In this document: in pieces, positions 11,030 to 23,422 of the stretch
Position numbering within the stretch: the first letter of the stretch is position 1
Layout of the letters: each line of letters begins with the position of its first letter
Notes under the pieces: model-generated
The model's input: only the letters and a program-made list of their open reading frames with translations
The model's database searches: none
What the model was told of the DNA's origin: nothing
Origin: Nymphaea colorata
Taxonomy: Eukaryota; Streptophyta; Magnoliopsida; Nymphaeales; Nymphaeaceae
NCBI RefSeq assembly: GCF_008831285.2
Contig: NC_045138.2
Coordinates: forward strand, 38,617,115 to 38,681,114
DNA length: 64,000 nucleotides
Direction of reading: 5' to 3'
Made by a program: the position numbers and the translations under genes

Positions 11030-14000
11030 ATCTGTTATATATAAGTAATTTTATTTGTCTATATTTTTAAACTTTTTTAATGAAGGTTACCTTAATCTCA
11101 TATAAAATTCAAAGTTTTATTAAATAAAATAGGGAATGAAAGAGAGAAGAAGAGGGGAAAAAGGAAGACGACATGATAGGAACAGGAAAAAAAAGAAAAA
11201 AAAAAGGAAAAGAAGAACGGGTGCAGTCAGCAGCACCCGACTTGGTTTGACTGAGTCGGGTGCTGTGTCAGGCCACCCACACCCGAATCGACGCAGGTGC
11301 ACCACGATATTTGCGCACCCATGTGACTTAGGCGGCGAGGGTGAAAGGGTGTATACAAATGTGTGTAAAACATTTTTTACATAGTTATTTAACTGTTTAG
11401 TTGCCTTATTTATATTTAACTTTGTATTAAAGATAATTTAGTTATGTCCACATTTAAAATGGTCAGTTCTGACTCGGTTCGGTAAGCCGAACCGAATGTG
11501 CTATGTCAGAGAAGCACCAGCATACACATGGGTGCAGCTGCCATTTAGAAGCACCCATGCGACATAGTCTCCAGGTGGTAAAACCAACAAATCAACTCCT
11601 GAAGCTTACCCAATGCAAGATAGGAGGGGAAAGACAGTATGAGAGAAGATATGCAGAGAAAAAAAAAAGATGCTTTAAAAAATGGAGAATTTTCCTAGGA
11701 GAAATTTAGAACAGCATATTGTACTGTTTTGATGCCTGCTGTCATTGTACTGTTTTGACGCCTAAAGTGTCCTATAGCCTCCGATTTGCACGATATTCAG
11801 TTGCATGAGTAAGACCTCCTAAAATAGCATCATGCAGAAAGGTATATGCCCGTTTATTATCTACTGAATTTTAGTTTCTATCAAGAAATTTTTAACAAAC
11901 TAAATTAAATTAATATTTAAATAATCAAAACAAATAAAAGAACAACTAAGCCATGCTTTTCCAAGACAAGGCCAGACAATAAGAACTCGGGTCGTTTTCA
12001 GAGGATGATTTTCATCACACAGTTTCTTTCGCCATAGACCTGTATTAACTTATCTTCCTGCAAGGAACTTGAAATTATCTGTAACTGTCGGGGATTCAGG
12101 TAAGTGGATTGGGTTGTATCCATACCAACTTTGGATAGACAGCTATCCATTTTCAGGTGTTTCTGGGCTTTGGAGGATCTTTATTCCCAATATACAAGCT
12201 AAAGTTTTCCTGTTCTTCCATCGCATTTATAGCAGTTATGAGAAATACTTTATTATTGTCATTCTGTGTTGCAGATAAGCAGCCACTTCCAGAAGATGTG
12301 AATCAGCAGCATCGATGCACACAATTTTTTGCATGCTGAAATGAAGTTAAGTGGAGCCATGGATTGGAAGAGACTAATAAAAAGTTAAATTGACTCATAA
12401 AGCCATTACTTCATAGAATCACTCAATGCACAGAGGCTTGGAACATGGAATGAACTGTACTTTGGGAATAAACTGCATTAATACCGTTGATGAAGACAGC
12501 GAGCAAGAAAACGTCCTAGTACAAAAGTTCATTGAAGATAGAAAATTTAAGCGTAAAATGTAATATCAAGTAAAAAATGTCAATAGACTTAAAAACATGT
12601 GCAATTCTCAAAAAAATTACTTAGACCTCCATATGCTTACAAAACACAATGATTGAATACTCAAAGAATAAAAGAACAGTTCATTTGCTGAGTATAAGAA
12701 TTATTTGCTTTGCTTATCATTGTCAGAGATGCAACATCAGCTTAAACTGATTAAAGAGGGACCCTACAAAAGACAAAGCATTTTCTTGAAATATTTTGAA
12801 GACCAGTTGCTCATTGACTGCTAAATGTCGAAGATCCCACTGACTACTACTGACTTCTGCAACATTTGTCAAAAATGCCTATGATATGGTGATCTCTCAA
12901 AAGTTTAAAACTAGCGTGCTCCAGATTAAGGCAAGCACCTATACGGATATACCTACTAATTCTGAGAAGAAATGGCATTTTGCAATTTTTATATCCGTGA
13001 CTTCTCAGAGTATCTCAGATGCAGCAACAGTGCGACCATGCAAGACAGCTCAAAAGAAATTGGACATTCAAAGAAAATATAAAGTGAAAATATAACGTTT
13101 GCTCCAAGTTAAGATCATTAAATAATAAATAATCTATTTGTTTCCACCACTGTTGGTATAGATGCAAGGTGAAGCCAGTCAAAACCACATCTCAACCAAC
13201 CACCAGCAAGGAAAACAAAAAAAAGAAATTGCACTTTTCTTTTTATATTCAGCAGATTGCAGGCCATTTTCAGACACCTGCAAGGCAGGAAATGGACCAG
13301 CCATCATTGCCCGTGTTGAGCAACCAGGCCTGCACATATCCTGGCTAAGAGTTCATCTCACAGCATTTTTCTGCTTTTCTTTACAGCTTGGTTGGCAAAA
13401 TCCCTACTAGTTGGTTGAGACAGTTATCAACTGGCATATGTTTCAAACCAGCGATTAGTTGGTACTTAGTTAAACTAGTCAACTAGAGTAGTCAGCCTAG
13501 TTGTTGGTCGGCTGACTAACACACCCACATTTATATAGAATTCATAAATATATATGTTTCTGTAATTCTTTTCCATATAAATATATGTATTGCTTATCTA
13601 TTTGTTAATCAACCTCGACTGAGTTGAACTGGCCAATTCTGGTTAGTCTCTTTAGGGTCTCAAACAACCAGTGTCCAACTTCTGATTCCCATGATTCAGT
13701 TCTACAAGAAATTGTCAAGACCAAGTAACCCACATCAAAAAACCATAATGAGCAGTGAGCCAGGAAAGAGCCATCAAATTCTTCTTCTTTTCTTTTTGAT
13801 AAGATGAATTTAGGGTCTTTTTTCTTTATTTTTTTAACACAATGGTCACAATGAATCTTGCTGGTTGTAAAAGTGTAAAGTCACTTTACAGAAGAAATAA
13901 CTGGATACTGACTAAAGTGATTGGAAAAAAAAAATAGAAAAGGAATGAAGAGTAGTACCACCGTCAGAACTAAAATATTACATCATCAAGAAATCTTATG

Positions 14001-15084
14001 AAACTCTATGTACTTTAAACATGCTGCCTAGGCGGTCTTACTCACAACATAACAAAGGGGAAAAAATAAAAAGGGAGAAAAAAGGAGGAACAAGATTCAA
14101 ACTGAGGGTTTTCAAAAAAATCCACCTCAATCAATATGCTGGAAGGTAGAAGAAACAAGAAATAAATAATTTTTAAGATATGTCTTTTTTAAAACCATAT
14201 TTTTGTGTTTGAATTGATTCAATTGAACTGCTAGGTACCTCAAATATATGTGTTTAGGGTACTGTCTAGCGCCTAGGCAGGATCCTAAGTGTGCTTTCCA
14301 CTTGTAATCTGGTTATGCTTCTGGAACATATTGATGCAATGATTGCAATCCAATCTTCCCAAATTCAGCTTGAATCAGCCAATGGGTTGGTGGCAAAATA
14401 GTTTGATTCAGTTGCTGATTCAGTAGTGCCACATGTAACGCTTTGTTCATTTACTATTAATATTATTTTTATTTTTATTGTTATTATTATTTAATTCTTC
14501 AAAGTTTTCCTTCTTAAAAGTTTCCCTTTTAATTTTAATAACGTCAGAACAAAGCCTTCTTTTTCACTTTTCATGAACATCAATTTGCAATTGTCATTGA
14601 TATATATAGTATTATTTTTTGCCGCTCCAATTTAATTCACCTGATCCTGGGCAGCGGCTTGATTTGATTCAAAAATTGATTTTATTGGCACTGCCGCAAT
14701 ATACAAAGACCATGCAGGAGCTGCATTTACTCCTTCTCCAAGGCCCCCAATAGACAGATTTTCCCAACTCTTTGATATAAACAATAGCATAGACATCAGT
14801 GCAAAGTGCAAACAGCCAGAATAAGCAATTAAACAACTCAAAAGCTCTATGGCGCCATTACCTTGCTCATTCCTGGCAGTGAAGACAATACTTCCAGTCT
14901 CATCTCCAACCAAGCATTCAGCAATACGCATCTGGCGAACAAGTGGTCTATCAGGACGACCTTTCTGTAATACCATGTTGGAGCTCACGACCTTCACTGT
15001 CAGCGTATGGCCGCCAGTCCCAGGCCTGAGCTGATCAACCTTAGTGAAAACAGGTTTCCTCATTCCAGGTTTTGCTTGAGACAT
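10415..15084 (-). CDS. OB-fold single-stranded nucleic-acid-binding protein, SOSS-B/hSSB-like
   Basis: Small OB-fold protein of the plant family typified by Arabidopsis At4g28440, related to the SOSS-B/hSSB single-strand binding proteins; the cellular role in plants is not well defined. Coding exon A is 14862-15084 (start at 15084-15082; begins MSQAKPGMRKPVFTKVDQL and contains GHTLTVKVV, RIAECLVGDETG, IVFTARNEQ). Coding exon B is 10415-10605 (VDLMKPDATVILRNAKIDMF, DKWGRVEVT, EDNNLSLVEYELVNV). The GT donor (14861-14860) and AG acceptor (10607-10606) join a split valine codon, giving 137 residues, close to the family's usual 150. The intron is 4256 bp and holds repeats. A 5' untranslated exon is likely: a good donor (GAG^GTAAAA) lies near 16252 and an acceptor at 15103-15102. 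The stop codon overlaps an AATAAA motif (10419-10414). Confidence 0.9.
11000..11026. repeat. AT microsatellite in the OB-fold gene intron
   Basis: Uninterrupted AT dinucleotide run of about 27 bp inside the 4.26 kb intron, beside sequences repeated at 10.85 and 11.25 kb that mention the same GGTGCA and CACCCG motifs. Confidence 0.8.
11231..11265. repeat. Perfect 12-bp inverted repeat (hairpin)
   Basis: CAGCACCCGACT (11231-11242) is repeated as its exact reverse complement (11254-11265) across an 11-nt loop. It lies inside the OB-fold gene intron, within a GC-rich patch unlike the surrounding AT-rich DNA, and probably belongs to a transposon terminus. Confidence 0.75.
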
Positions 15085-16399
15085 TGTGCTTTGACAAATC
15101 CCTAGTTCCGTCCATAAGAAAGACACATTACGTACAATGTCATTACAGCAACAAGAACCAAAAACTTATTGACAACTATCGAGGCATAATAAACGAGAAA
15201 ATTTGAAAGAACAAGAACATGAAACACTTGACAAATAAATCAACTGCAAAAAGAAGCCAAAAGTTAAAGTCGTCTCAATGAATATCACAATGAAAAGAAA
15301 AGGAGACGAATATATACAAAAGCAGGGCAATTTGCAAGCCCACAAGGCACTCAGAAAGGTTAGCTTTAGGGCTTTGCTCGTTAGATCAAAGCCCTCGCAA
15401 AGCCTTGTCCAACTAAATTTTGACAGGCAAAGCCCACAAAGCATACCAGAATCGGTTTGATGGAATTAAGGCTTCACAAGATAGACTCATGCTACACATT
15501 TAAAGACACCGGAGGCGACAGTGACCATAACAGGTAAAAGTAATGCACAGTAACCAGTTCATCAACCAAATCTAACGGAAATGGAAGATCAGCAGCAACA
15601 ATAACCAGCAAACCAACAGATCTAGCCAGAAATGTCTTAACAAAATTGCACAACTAGAGAACACATCCATCCTTCAAGGAGAAAAAATCGTAAAACTACA
15701 TTACCAAACAACCAGCATTGGAACATCCAAATTCGAAATTTTCATCAAAGTAACCCTTGAAATTTTAGAAAAGAATAAGCTGACACCAGGAACATCCACA
15801 CTAAGAACAAGAACGTCGGTCACATCAACCGAACCTCCAATCCAGTGATCCTAGAACCCCATGAAAAAAAAAAAAAACAAAGGACAAACCATGACAGCCG
15901 AAAAATTTCAATCAAAACTTAAAAGCTGAAAAAAAGATTGATCAGCCTTCACCACAAAATGGATTCACAAGGTGCCGCCGACAAAAACACCGACTCGACT
16001 TCGCACGACAAATTTAGCCGCCCCTACCCCCACCCCAGATTAAACTAGCAGAACCTAATGAAAATGCCCATGATTCGACACGACGTAAACTGGCATCAGA
16101 ATGAAACAAACGATTAAAACAAACAAACAACAACAACAACAACAGAAGCAGAGCAAAACCCTAAACCTGCAGACCGATGAAGGGCACAAATCGAGATCAC
16201 GAAAAAGAAGAGGACTGCAACGGATTAAGGAGGCAAGATTAAACTTTTACCTCGGGACAGTAAGCAAATCGAACGAGATGAGACGAAATGGTCAGACTCC
16301 AAAAACGAAAATGTACTTCTAGAGGAAGGAAGCAGGAGGAGGAGGCCATCAGAGTCGCCTTAAGAAAGAAAAAGAGCGCTCCCTCTGTACCGTCCGATC

Positions 16400-19300
16400 C
16401 AACGGTATCGACGGCGGTCCACCCACCTTCCATTCTCGTCCGTCCATCTTCTCTCCCCACCACGGCTGGGAAAAAAAGAAAGGCGTTTCTGGGAAGTGGG
16501 AACCCGTATCGATTCCACGGTCCCAGAAATGCCCAACCACTCTCAATAAATTACAGCTCTTGAATCGCGTCGATCGCTTGCTTGGAGAAAAGTCGACGGT
16601 TTGGATTTGAGATTTTGGATCCACCGAATAGATCTAATTCGTTCAGTAATTGATCCGGGTCCCGTACCCAAAATTTGCGTTTGGATATGTAAGCAGATCC
16701 AAATATGGTCTGGATCTGGCAGATATTCCAAGTCCAATACACATGTATCGTATCCAATTTATCTAGTATCCAAATCAAGGTTTGGTTAAGCTAAAACTAG
16801 ATTTGTGATGTTTGCTCGCGCCATGCAATGAAAATGTGTTTCGAGGGATATAGCATATTTGATCGGCTGCCTATGTGCGAACATCTTCAATTAAATTAGA
16901 TTTTTTTTTGTGTTATTCTTTGACTGCAATCAGTGACATGCACAACATTCGAATTAAAGTATATAATGTGAACGCAATGGAATTCAATAAAGTGGTGTGA
17001 AGAATAAAGTAAAATTAAAGGGAGGAATGGAATTTTTTAAAAGGAGAATTTGCTACCCACATTATAGAATTGAATGTATGCTATCGTCTCATTGATGCGC
17101 AAACATAGCAACTATGTAAATCGAATCAGCTGAATATTGAGTTATATAACTACTAAATAAAAATTTTGAAAATTTTTTAACAGGGTCAACCCCGATTTTT
17201 CTTTTAGTTTTATGGGGACAAACTAAAATTTATGAAAAATTTAACACAGAAATTGAATAATGGCCAACACGTCGAACTTGTCAGGGTAAGGGTAAGAAGA
17301 GATGCTGAATAAAAAATTTGATTTTTCAACAATGCATAAATTAAAATAAGGTCTATCTGGGGCAATGCATCATATTGGCTCTTGGGTTACTCTAGGAGTT
17401 GCCATCTTTGAAACTAGAGAGACAATTTGTCAAGCTGAAAATTTTGTCGTGAAAAAAATGCAAACACGAGTATGACAGTCTTTTCAATAAACAAAAAACT
17501 CGAGTACTTGGATTCAATATTTCGAGAAAACTAAATTGCTTTTAAATTATAGAAGAGATGAGTCCATCCTTGGGAACATCTCGCATCAACCTTATAAAAT
17601 CGAGCATTTGAGATAAGTGATTTATTGGACATCATATCATGATGATCCATGGTTTGCGGGGCTCTATGTGTAAAATTACTTTACAAATATAAATTTATGT
17701 TGTAGTTTACCTTATATAGAAATGTAACTGCTACTACTTTATTAGTCATCAATCAAGTTGATTGAGCATATTACATATAATATATGTGTCACATGAATAT
17801 GCTCCAAATATTAAAGTAAGTTAATTAGTTATCAAACGACTCATAAGGGCCTGTCAAACAACCTTTTAAGGAAAATTTAGTAACACGATTACCATGTTAA
17901 TGAACCCATTTAGATGTTTGGGTTTGCTCTAATCTTCGGGTTAGATTCATTGAACAATTCTCCCTCTATGGGATGAACAATACATGAGGTCGTTTAGATA
18001 GGATCATTGTTCAGTTACCTAATGGTAGCGAGTTGCGCGGTTGCAGTGAGAGACGACACCTCGCCTTCTACCCCTCTTTTTATTTTAATTTAAAAAATGA
18101 ATTTCAATAAAGAGAGAAAATTTGTTATTAGTTTGAATGAATATTTTAATATTCTGTTTATGAACATAACAGGTGTCCCCATGTTGAAAATGGCCAAAAT
18201 ACATTTATTAGTTAAATGGATGACCCTTCCCCATAAATGCCAAAATATAATTTAATTTGTTTCTTATAAAATTACCAAGTGCCCCTGCAATAAAATATGG
18301 GAACATTCATTCTCATTTTAATTGCATAATATGGAAAGCACCTTCGGCCGCAAGCAGATTATATGTTATGCCCTCTATTTGATGTGTTGATGCTGCTGTT
18401 GTTTATTAATATATAATATGTTATGGCTCTTAGGGGCAAAGCCAAAGTGCAGAGGCCCTGGCTCATCCTCAAAAAATAATTTTAAAAAAAAAAATCATTT
18501 ATTATATGTAACAGTTTTAAAAAATTATATTTTGACCATGGTTAAAAAATTTGAAACTATAATTAGTTCATTTCATGAAAAAAATTTTGATCCACCTCTT
18601 ATGGCACCTATTCCCATTTTTTTTTCTATATATATTTATGTCCAATAATTAACATAAATCGCCCGTCATCTAAAATCGGAGACTATCAAGCGCATTCATG
18701 GTGTATTATAGTTTATAATTAGTAAAAAAATGCAACGTCATCAATATCCAATTTGGAATGGGTGAAGAATGTTATTCTACGTAGCTATCACCATATTTAA
18801 CTAATCAAATATTAGGGATCGATATCGGGCACGGGTACCTGGCTTGGACCTTAAAAAATCAGTTCGGGTCGGCCCGATAAGGTATCGGGCCAGTCCAATA
18901 AGGTCTGATTCAGCTCGAATTATTTTTATTTAATAATATATATATATATATTATTTTATATTTAAAAATATTGTTTTTTATTTTAGTCTGGCTAAGCCCA
19001 GACTCAAAAGTTGGGTATCAAACCGAGGTCAAAATCGATTTTCAGGTGTTGGGGTGACCCGGCCCGATGCCTAAGCCTATAAGCCTATCCTGACTAATTT
19101 TAAGTCAAATTGAATTAAATGAGGTATTTGACAACATGAATACCAACACAATGTTCCAACAAATACACTTTGTGTTAGTGTTCTTGTTGCCAACGCTCCC
19201 AAAAAATACAAATTTAGATTTCCACATTAGATATCCATATTATCCACAACTGGATATCCATGGGATGTCGATGGAAATGTTTTTATTTTTTGTCACATTT

Positions 19301-20560
19301 AAATATTATTAATTGTAGATATTTTTTTCATTAAAAAAATCCGCTAATAAAAAAAAAAAAACACAATTGGATGTAAATAGAAATGCGGGCTAGCCAAGCC
19401 AGCTGGGCCAGGCATTATCTTTCGTGGCAGAGTTGTTGCTGTGTCCTCAACTTTTCGGAGTAAAGCCATTGGCCGTTTCAGATTTATCAGGATAAGGCTT
19501 CTTCAAAAATTCATATACGCATTTATTTCTTGCAATAGACAACTAGCTTGTTTTTTTTTTTTTTTGGGACTTAGTAATAGTAACTTTTCTTTTTATTCGA
19601 GAAAAATATCCAAAATAATAAATTCACGTGATAAAAATATAACCGAAACATTGAAAAATATCAAGTGCAAAAAAAAAAAAAAAACTTACAATTCCTTCAA
19701 AAAAATGGACTCATAAGTTCATACCAGGATACAATGGACTCGTATGAATTTTACCATTATAAGTCTAATTTGCAATGTCGTTTTTGAACACCAGGTTATC
19801 GAAAAAAGTTATGATAATTTTAGCATTATATTTGGCGTCAAGCAAAAGGGTGTTAGGTAGAATGGGTAGACGGCATGAGATCAAATTGAAGGTCAGATAT
19901 ATGATTGTTTCTCAGATTTGAGATCAATGACATCACCTTTGTAAGGATGTGTTTGAGATTCATGAATTTAAGGTCGGACCCTCCTCCAATTCGACTTAAT
20001 TAAATCCATAGTTTTTACTCGTAATATGGATTTGAGATGTATGTCAATGAGATGAGCAGTTTAAGATCTTCTAAACCACGTCTTTTAATGCAGCTTTGGC
20101 TCTCATCAAACGCCATCTAAGTGTCTTAAAATCACAATTCTAAAGGCAGACTCTCTCTCCCATTGAAATAGTGAGAGGGAGATCTAACTTTTCGTTCACT
20201 CGATTTTGAAGTTTAAGTACATTTTAGTGAGAACACAAAAGGAAAACAGAACAAAAGAAGAAGATCCATTTTGTTAACTTTGCAATAACGGCAGTATCCA
20301 CGAGGATAAGGTAATCAATGGAGTGGCCGCTTAGGAGGAAAAACCTCGGCGGTCATCAGTCCAGGGTACCCAGGTGCTCTGATCGGCGGGAGCACACATC
20401 ATCATCTGGTCGATTGATTGGTAATCGCATGTCGTAATCCAACGATCAAGTTGAACAGTTTGGAGCTGCGATCTCATGCAACCTTACCGCTTAACTTATC
20501 CAAACTGGGGATATGCACACAGAAAAGCCGAGCGGGAGAGCGAGCGAGAGAGAGAAACAG
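16400..20560. other. Intergenic stretch between divergent OB-fold and CYP38 genes
   Basis: The OB-fold gene (minus) and CYP38 (plus) are divergently arranged around this stretch. Apart from the degenerate MITE at 18.8-19.1 kb and a GA tract at 20531-20575 in the CYP38 leader, I see only AT-rich sequence, poly-A/T runs and no supported gene. Confidence 0.55.
18813..19079. mobile_element. Degenerate hAT-type MITE
   Basis: The left end reads TAGGGATCGATATCGGGC and the right end, reverse complemented, TAGGCTTAGGCATCGGGC. The interior is AT-rich and shares TTTTATATTTAAAAATATT with the intact MITE at 62293-62595, so both belong to one family. The GC-rich arms carry repeated GGCCCGAT-type motifs. 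No convincing target duplication remains, which fits an older insertion. Confidence 0.5.
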
Positions 20561-20582
20561 AGAGAGAGAGAGAGAGGTGTGA

Positions 20583-23384
20583 ATGGCGTTCCTTCAGTGT
20601 CTTTCCCCTAGCTTCACACTTCCACTCAAACCCAAGTCCCACAATGGCGACTCAACTCCTTTCCTGCATGCTTCCAACTCCCTCTGCGGATACCCACTTG
20701 ACGATTCATCCCATTCTGGTATGGAACTTGTTCTGCTAACCTTTTTTTTTTTTTCCCTATATTTTTGAAGACAGCACCATAGGCTTGAACCGTTATTTGG
20801 GTTGTGTGGTGACTAAAGGGATTCTTCCTCGGTGGAATGTTATTATGTGCAGAACCATCAATGAGATCGTTCAGGATGGGTGGAACGAAAGCTTCAATTG
20901 TTTGCAGTGCTGGTTCTGAAGAGAATGCCCAAAGGGACGGGAGGAATATATATGTCAACAAGGATAAACGCCAAGCTGAGGTTTGCATTGAGAAGGTGCA
21001 ACGTTTCCATGTGGTTTTCCTTTTAGTACAATTTTGACTTTTTGTTTTGTAATTTTTTGGTCGAGCGATTTTCTTTTCTGCTGTCCTTATTCGTTAGCAT
21101 TGTTCGTCTGACGTTTCTTACTTCCATACATTGCCACATCAATACCCAAAATTGTCATTAAGATTGTTGAGTCCCAGGGTGGAACAAACTGCTCTCCTCT
21201 TTATATTGTGGTGTTGATGTAGTACAATTTCATTTTCGCTTTTTATGTTGGATTTTTAATAAATCGTATTAGTTATCCTGTTTTCTTTCTTAGTCTCCAC
21301 TTTTGGCTTCTGATCCCTTCAAACGTTTCTTGATTGGCTGCTCCTTTTCGTCCTTTCTCAATGACTTTGTAGTCACTTTTCACTGAACGGGTCCTATTGC
21401 TGTCGATCAAGTGCCAGAAACTATACTTCCTGAACCTGTATTTAATTTATTGTTATTCAAATATTCATCACCTAGTTAGAAGTTTGAAGCTTATATTCTG
21501 ATTTTGTTTTTCTGGTGAAGCAGAATACAAGCTCATTTTGCTTAAGAAAATGTGCAGTATCGCTAGCACTCTCTGTTGGCCTGATTTCTGGAATACCTGC
21601 TCTTCAATCACCTGCTTATGCGAGTGAAGTTGCTGGCCCTGCGCTTCCTGATCTCTCTGTGCTGATATCTGGGCCTCCCATTAAAGACCCAGGCACCTTA
21701 CTAAGGAATGCACTGCCTATTAATAACAAAGCCATTAGAGAGGTTCAAAAGCCACTCGAGGACATCACGGAAAGTCTTAAAATTGCAGGCACCAAGGCGT
21801 TAGATTCTGTTGAGAGAGTATGTTAGTTGAATCTGTATTCCCATATTAAATTCCATTTCCATGTTGTCATTACCTATTCTTCCTTTACTATTTTTCATCA
21901 CATTTTAGTGACATGTAGTCACTGCAATCCACAATTTGAATACAAGGACCTCTCTGGTGTTGAAATCAGTTTTTTTTCTTTCCTTCTTTTATTTTCCGAT
22001 GGCAGAATGTGAGGCAGGCTTCCCGTGCTCTTGCTCAAGGAAGATCTGCCATTTTGGCTGGTCTGGCTGAGCCAAAAAGAGAAAATGGTGAGGAGTTACT
22101 TGATAAGTTAGCTGTTGGACTTCAGGAGCTTCAAAGAATAGTGGAAGACAGGAACAGAGATGCAGTAGCACCAAAACAAAAGGAGCTTCTTCAGTTTGTG
22201 GGAACGTAAGTGTCTCAGGATACTTAGTTTACCAGCTGCACATGCTTCACTATCATGTCCAATCAATACACCTGTATCCCCTGTCTTGTTTATCATTAAC
22301 ATGTTTGGGCACCTCATTTGGAATGCAGCAAAAGTTTTGGTTAGAAGAATCAACATTTCCATTTTCTGTGCACAGCATCATTTATCCAAATGCATAATGT
22401 TCCATTGAACAAAGCAGGTTGCCCTTGTTCTTGCTAATGTTGAAGATGATTCAATTTTCATGGAGAAAAACCTGAAGAGTATTATGCGGGATAAGCTAAA
22501 GAAAGATGGAACTGTTTATAGTTTGCAGTTATTTCCTCGTCGTTCATGGGATTCTTCCTTCTTTGGCTTAAACATGATTGCTGCAATGTTTCCAGTATAT
22601 TAGCATCTACAAGCTTGGTAGAAGAAAACTTGATCATTAGTTAAGCTTAGTGTAAAGGGACCCAATACCCAAGGATGAGACTCACAAAACTTTTTGACTA
22701 CCTTGGTCTGTCTTAATGCATTCATATCTATAAAGAGTTTATAGTGTCACAGTTTGGGAATATTTTTCTGCTTGTAGTTGTGAATTTGCATTTGCCCCAC
22801 AACTAAAAGTGCCAAAATCAAGAAAAGTGGTTTACTGTCATGAGTAATACCAATTTGAATAGTATATAAATGGTGAAAATTTTCTATGAAAGAAAATCTA
22901 GAAAACGATAATGAAGATTTTGGACTATGAATATGAAATGTCAGCAGATATACATGTCCCAACAACTCAACAGGAGACATATGTAATGTGGAACGTCTTC
23001 TTGTTAATTGATATAGACACCCGCATTGTCTCTGTATTTTATTTACAAACTGTCATTGAGATATTAAAATAGAAGCGAAAACGTGAAAGTTTAACTAGTC
23101 TGCATGAAAAAAATCACAGAACACACGAGAGAAAAGAGTATGTACATCTAAGAGTAACACTCGGCATAGGATCCCAATACTTAAGTTTTTTCACTGCATT
23201 AATTTTATGTGCTTGAACAATGTTAATTATTTTTTGTCATGTCATTTTGAGATAATCTCTTGTCATCTTCCATGAATGCAAACATCTCTTTTCATGCAAT
23301 TGCTTGACACCTAGTCAAGCCTCCTATGTCATAGTATAGTAAATGCTATCTGAATCTTACTTGTTAGTGCCTTATTCCTCAAAA

Positions 23385-23422
<38 letters not shown>

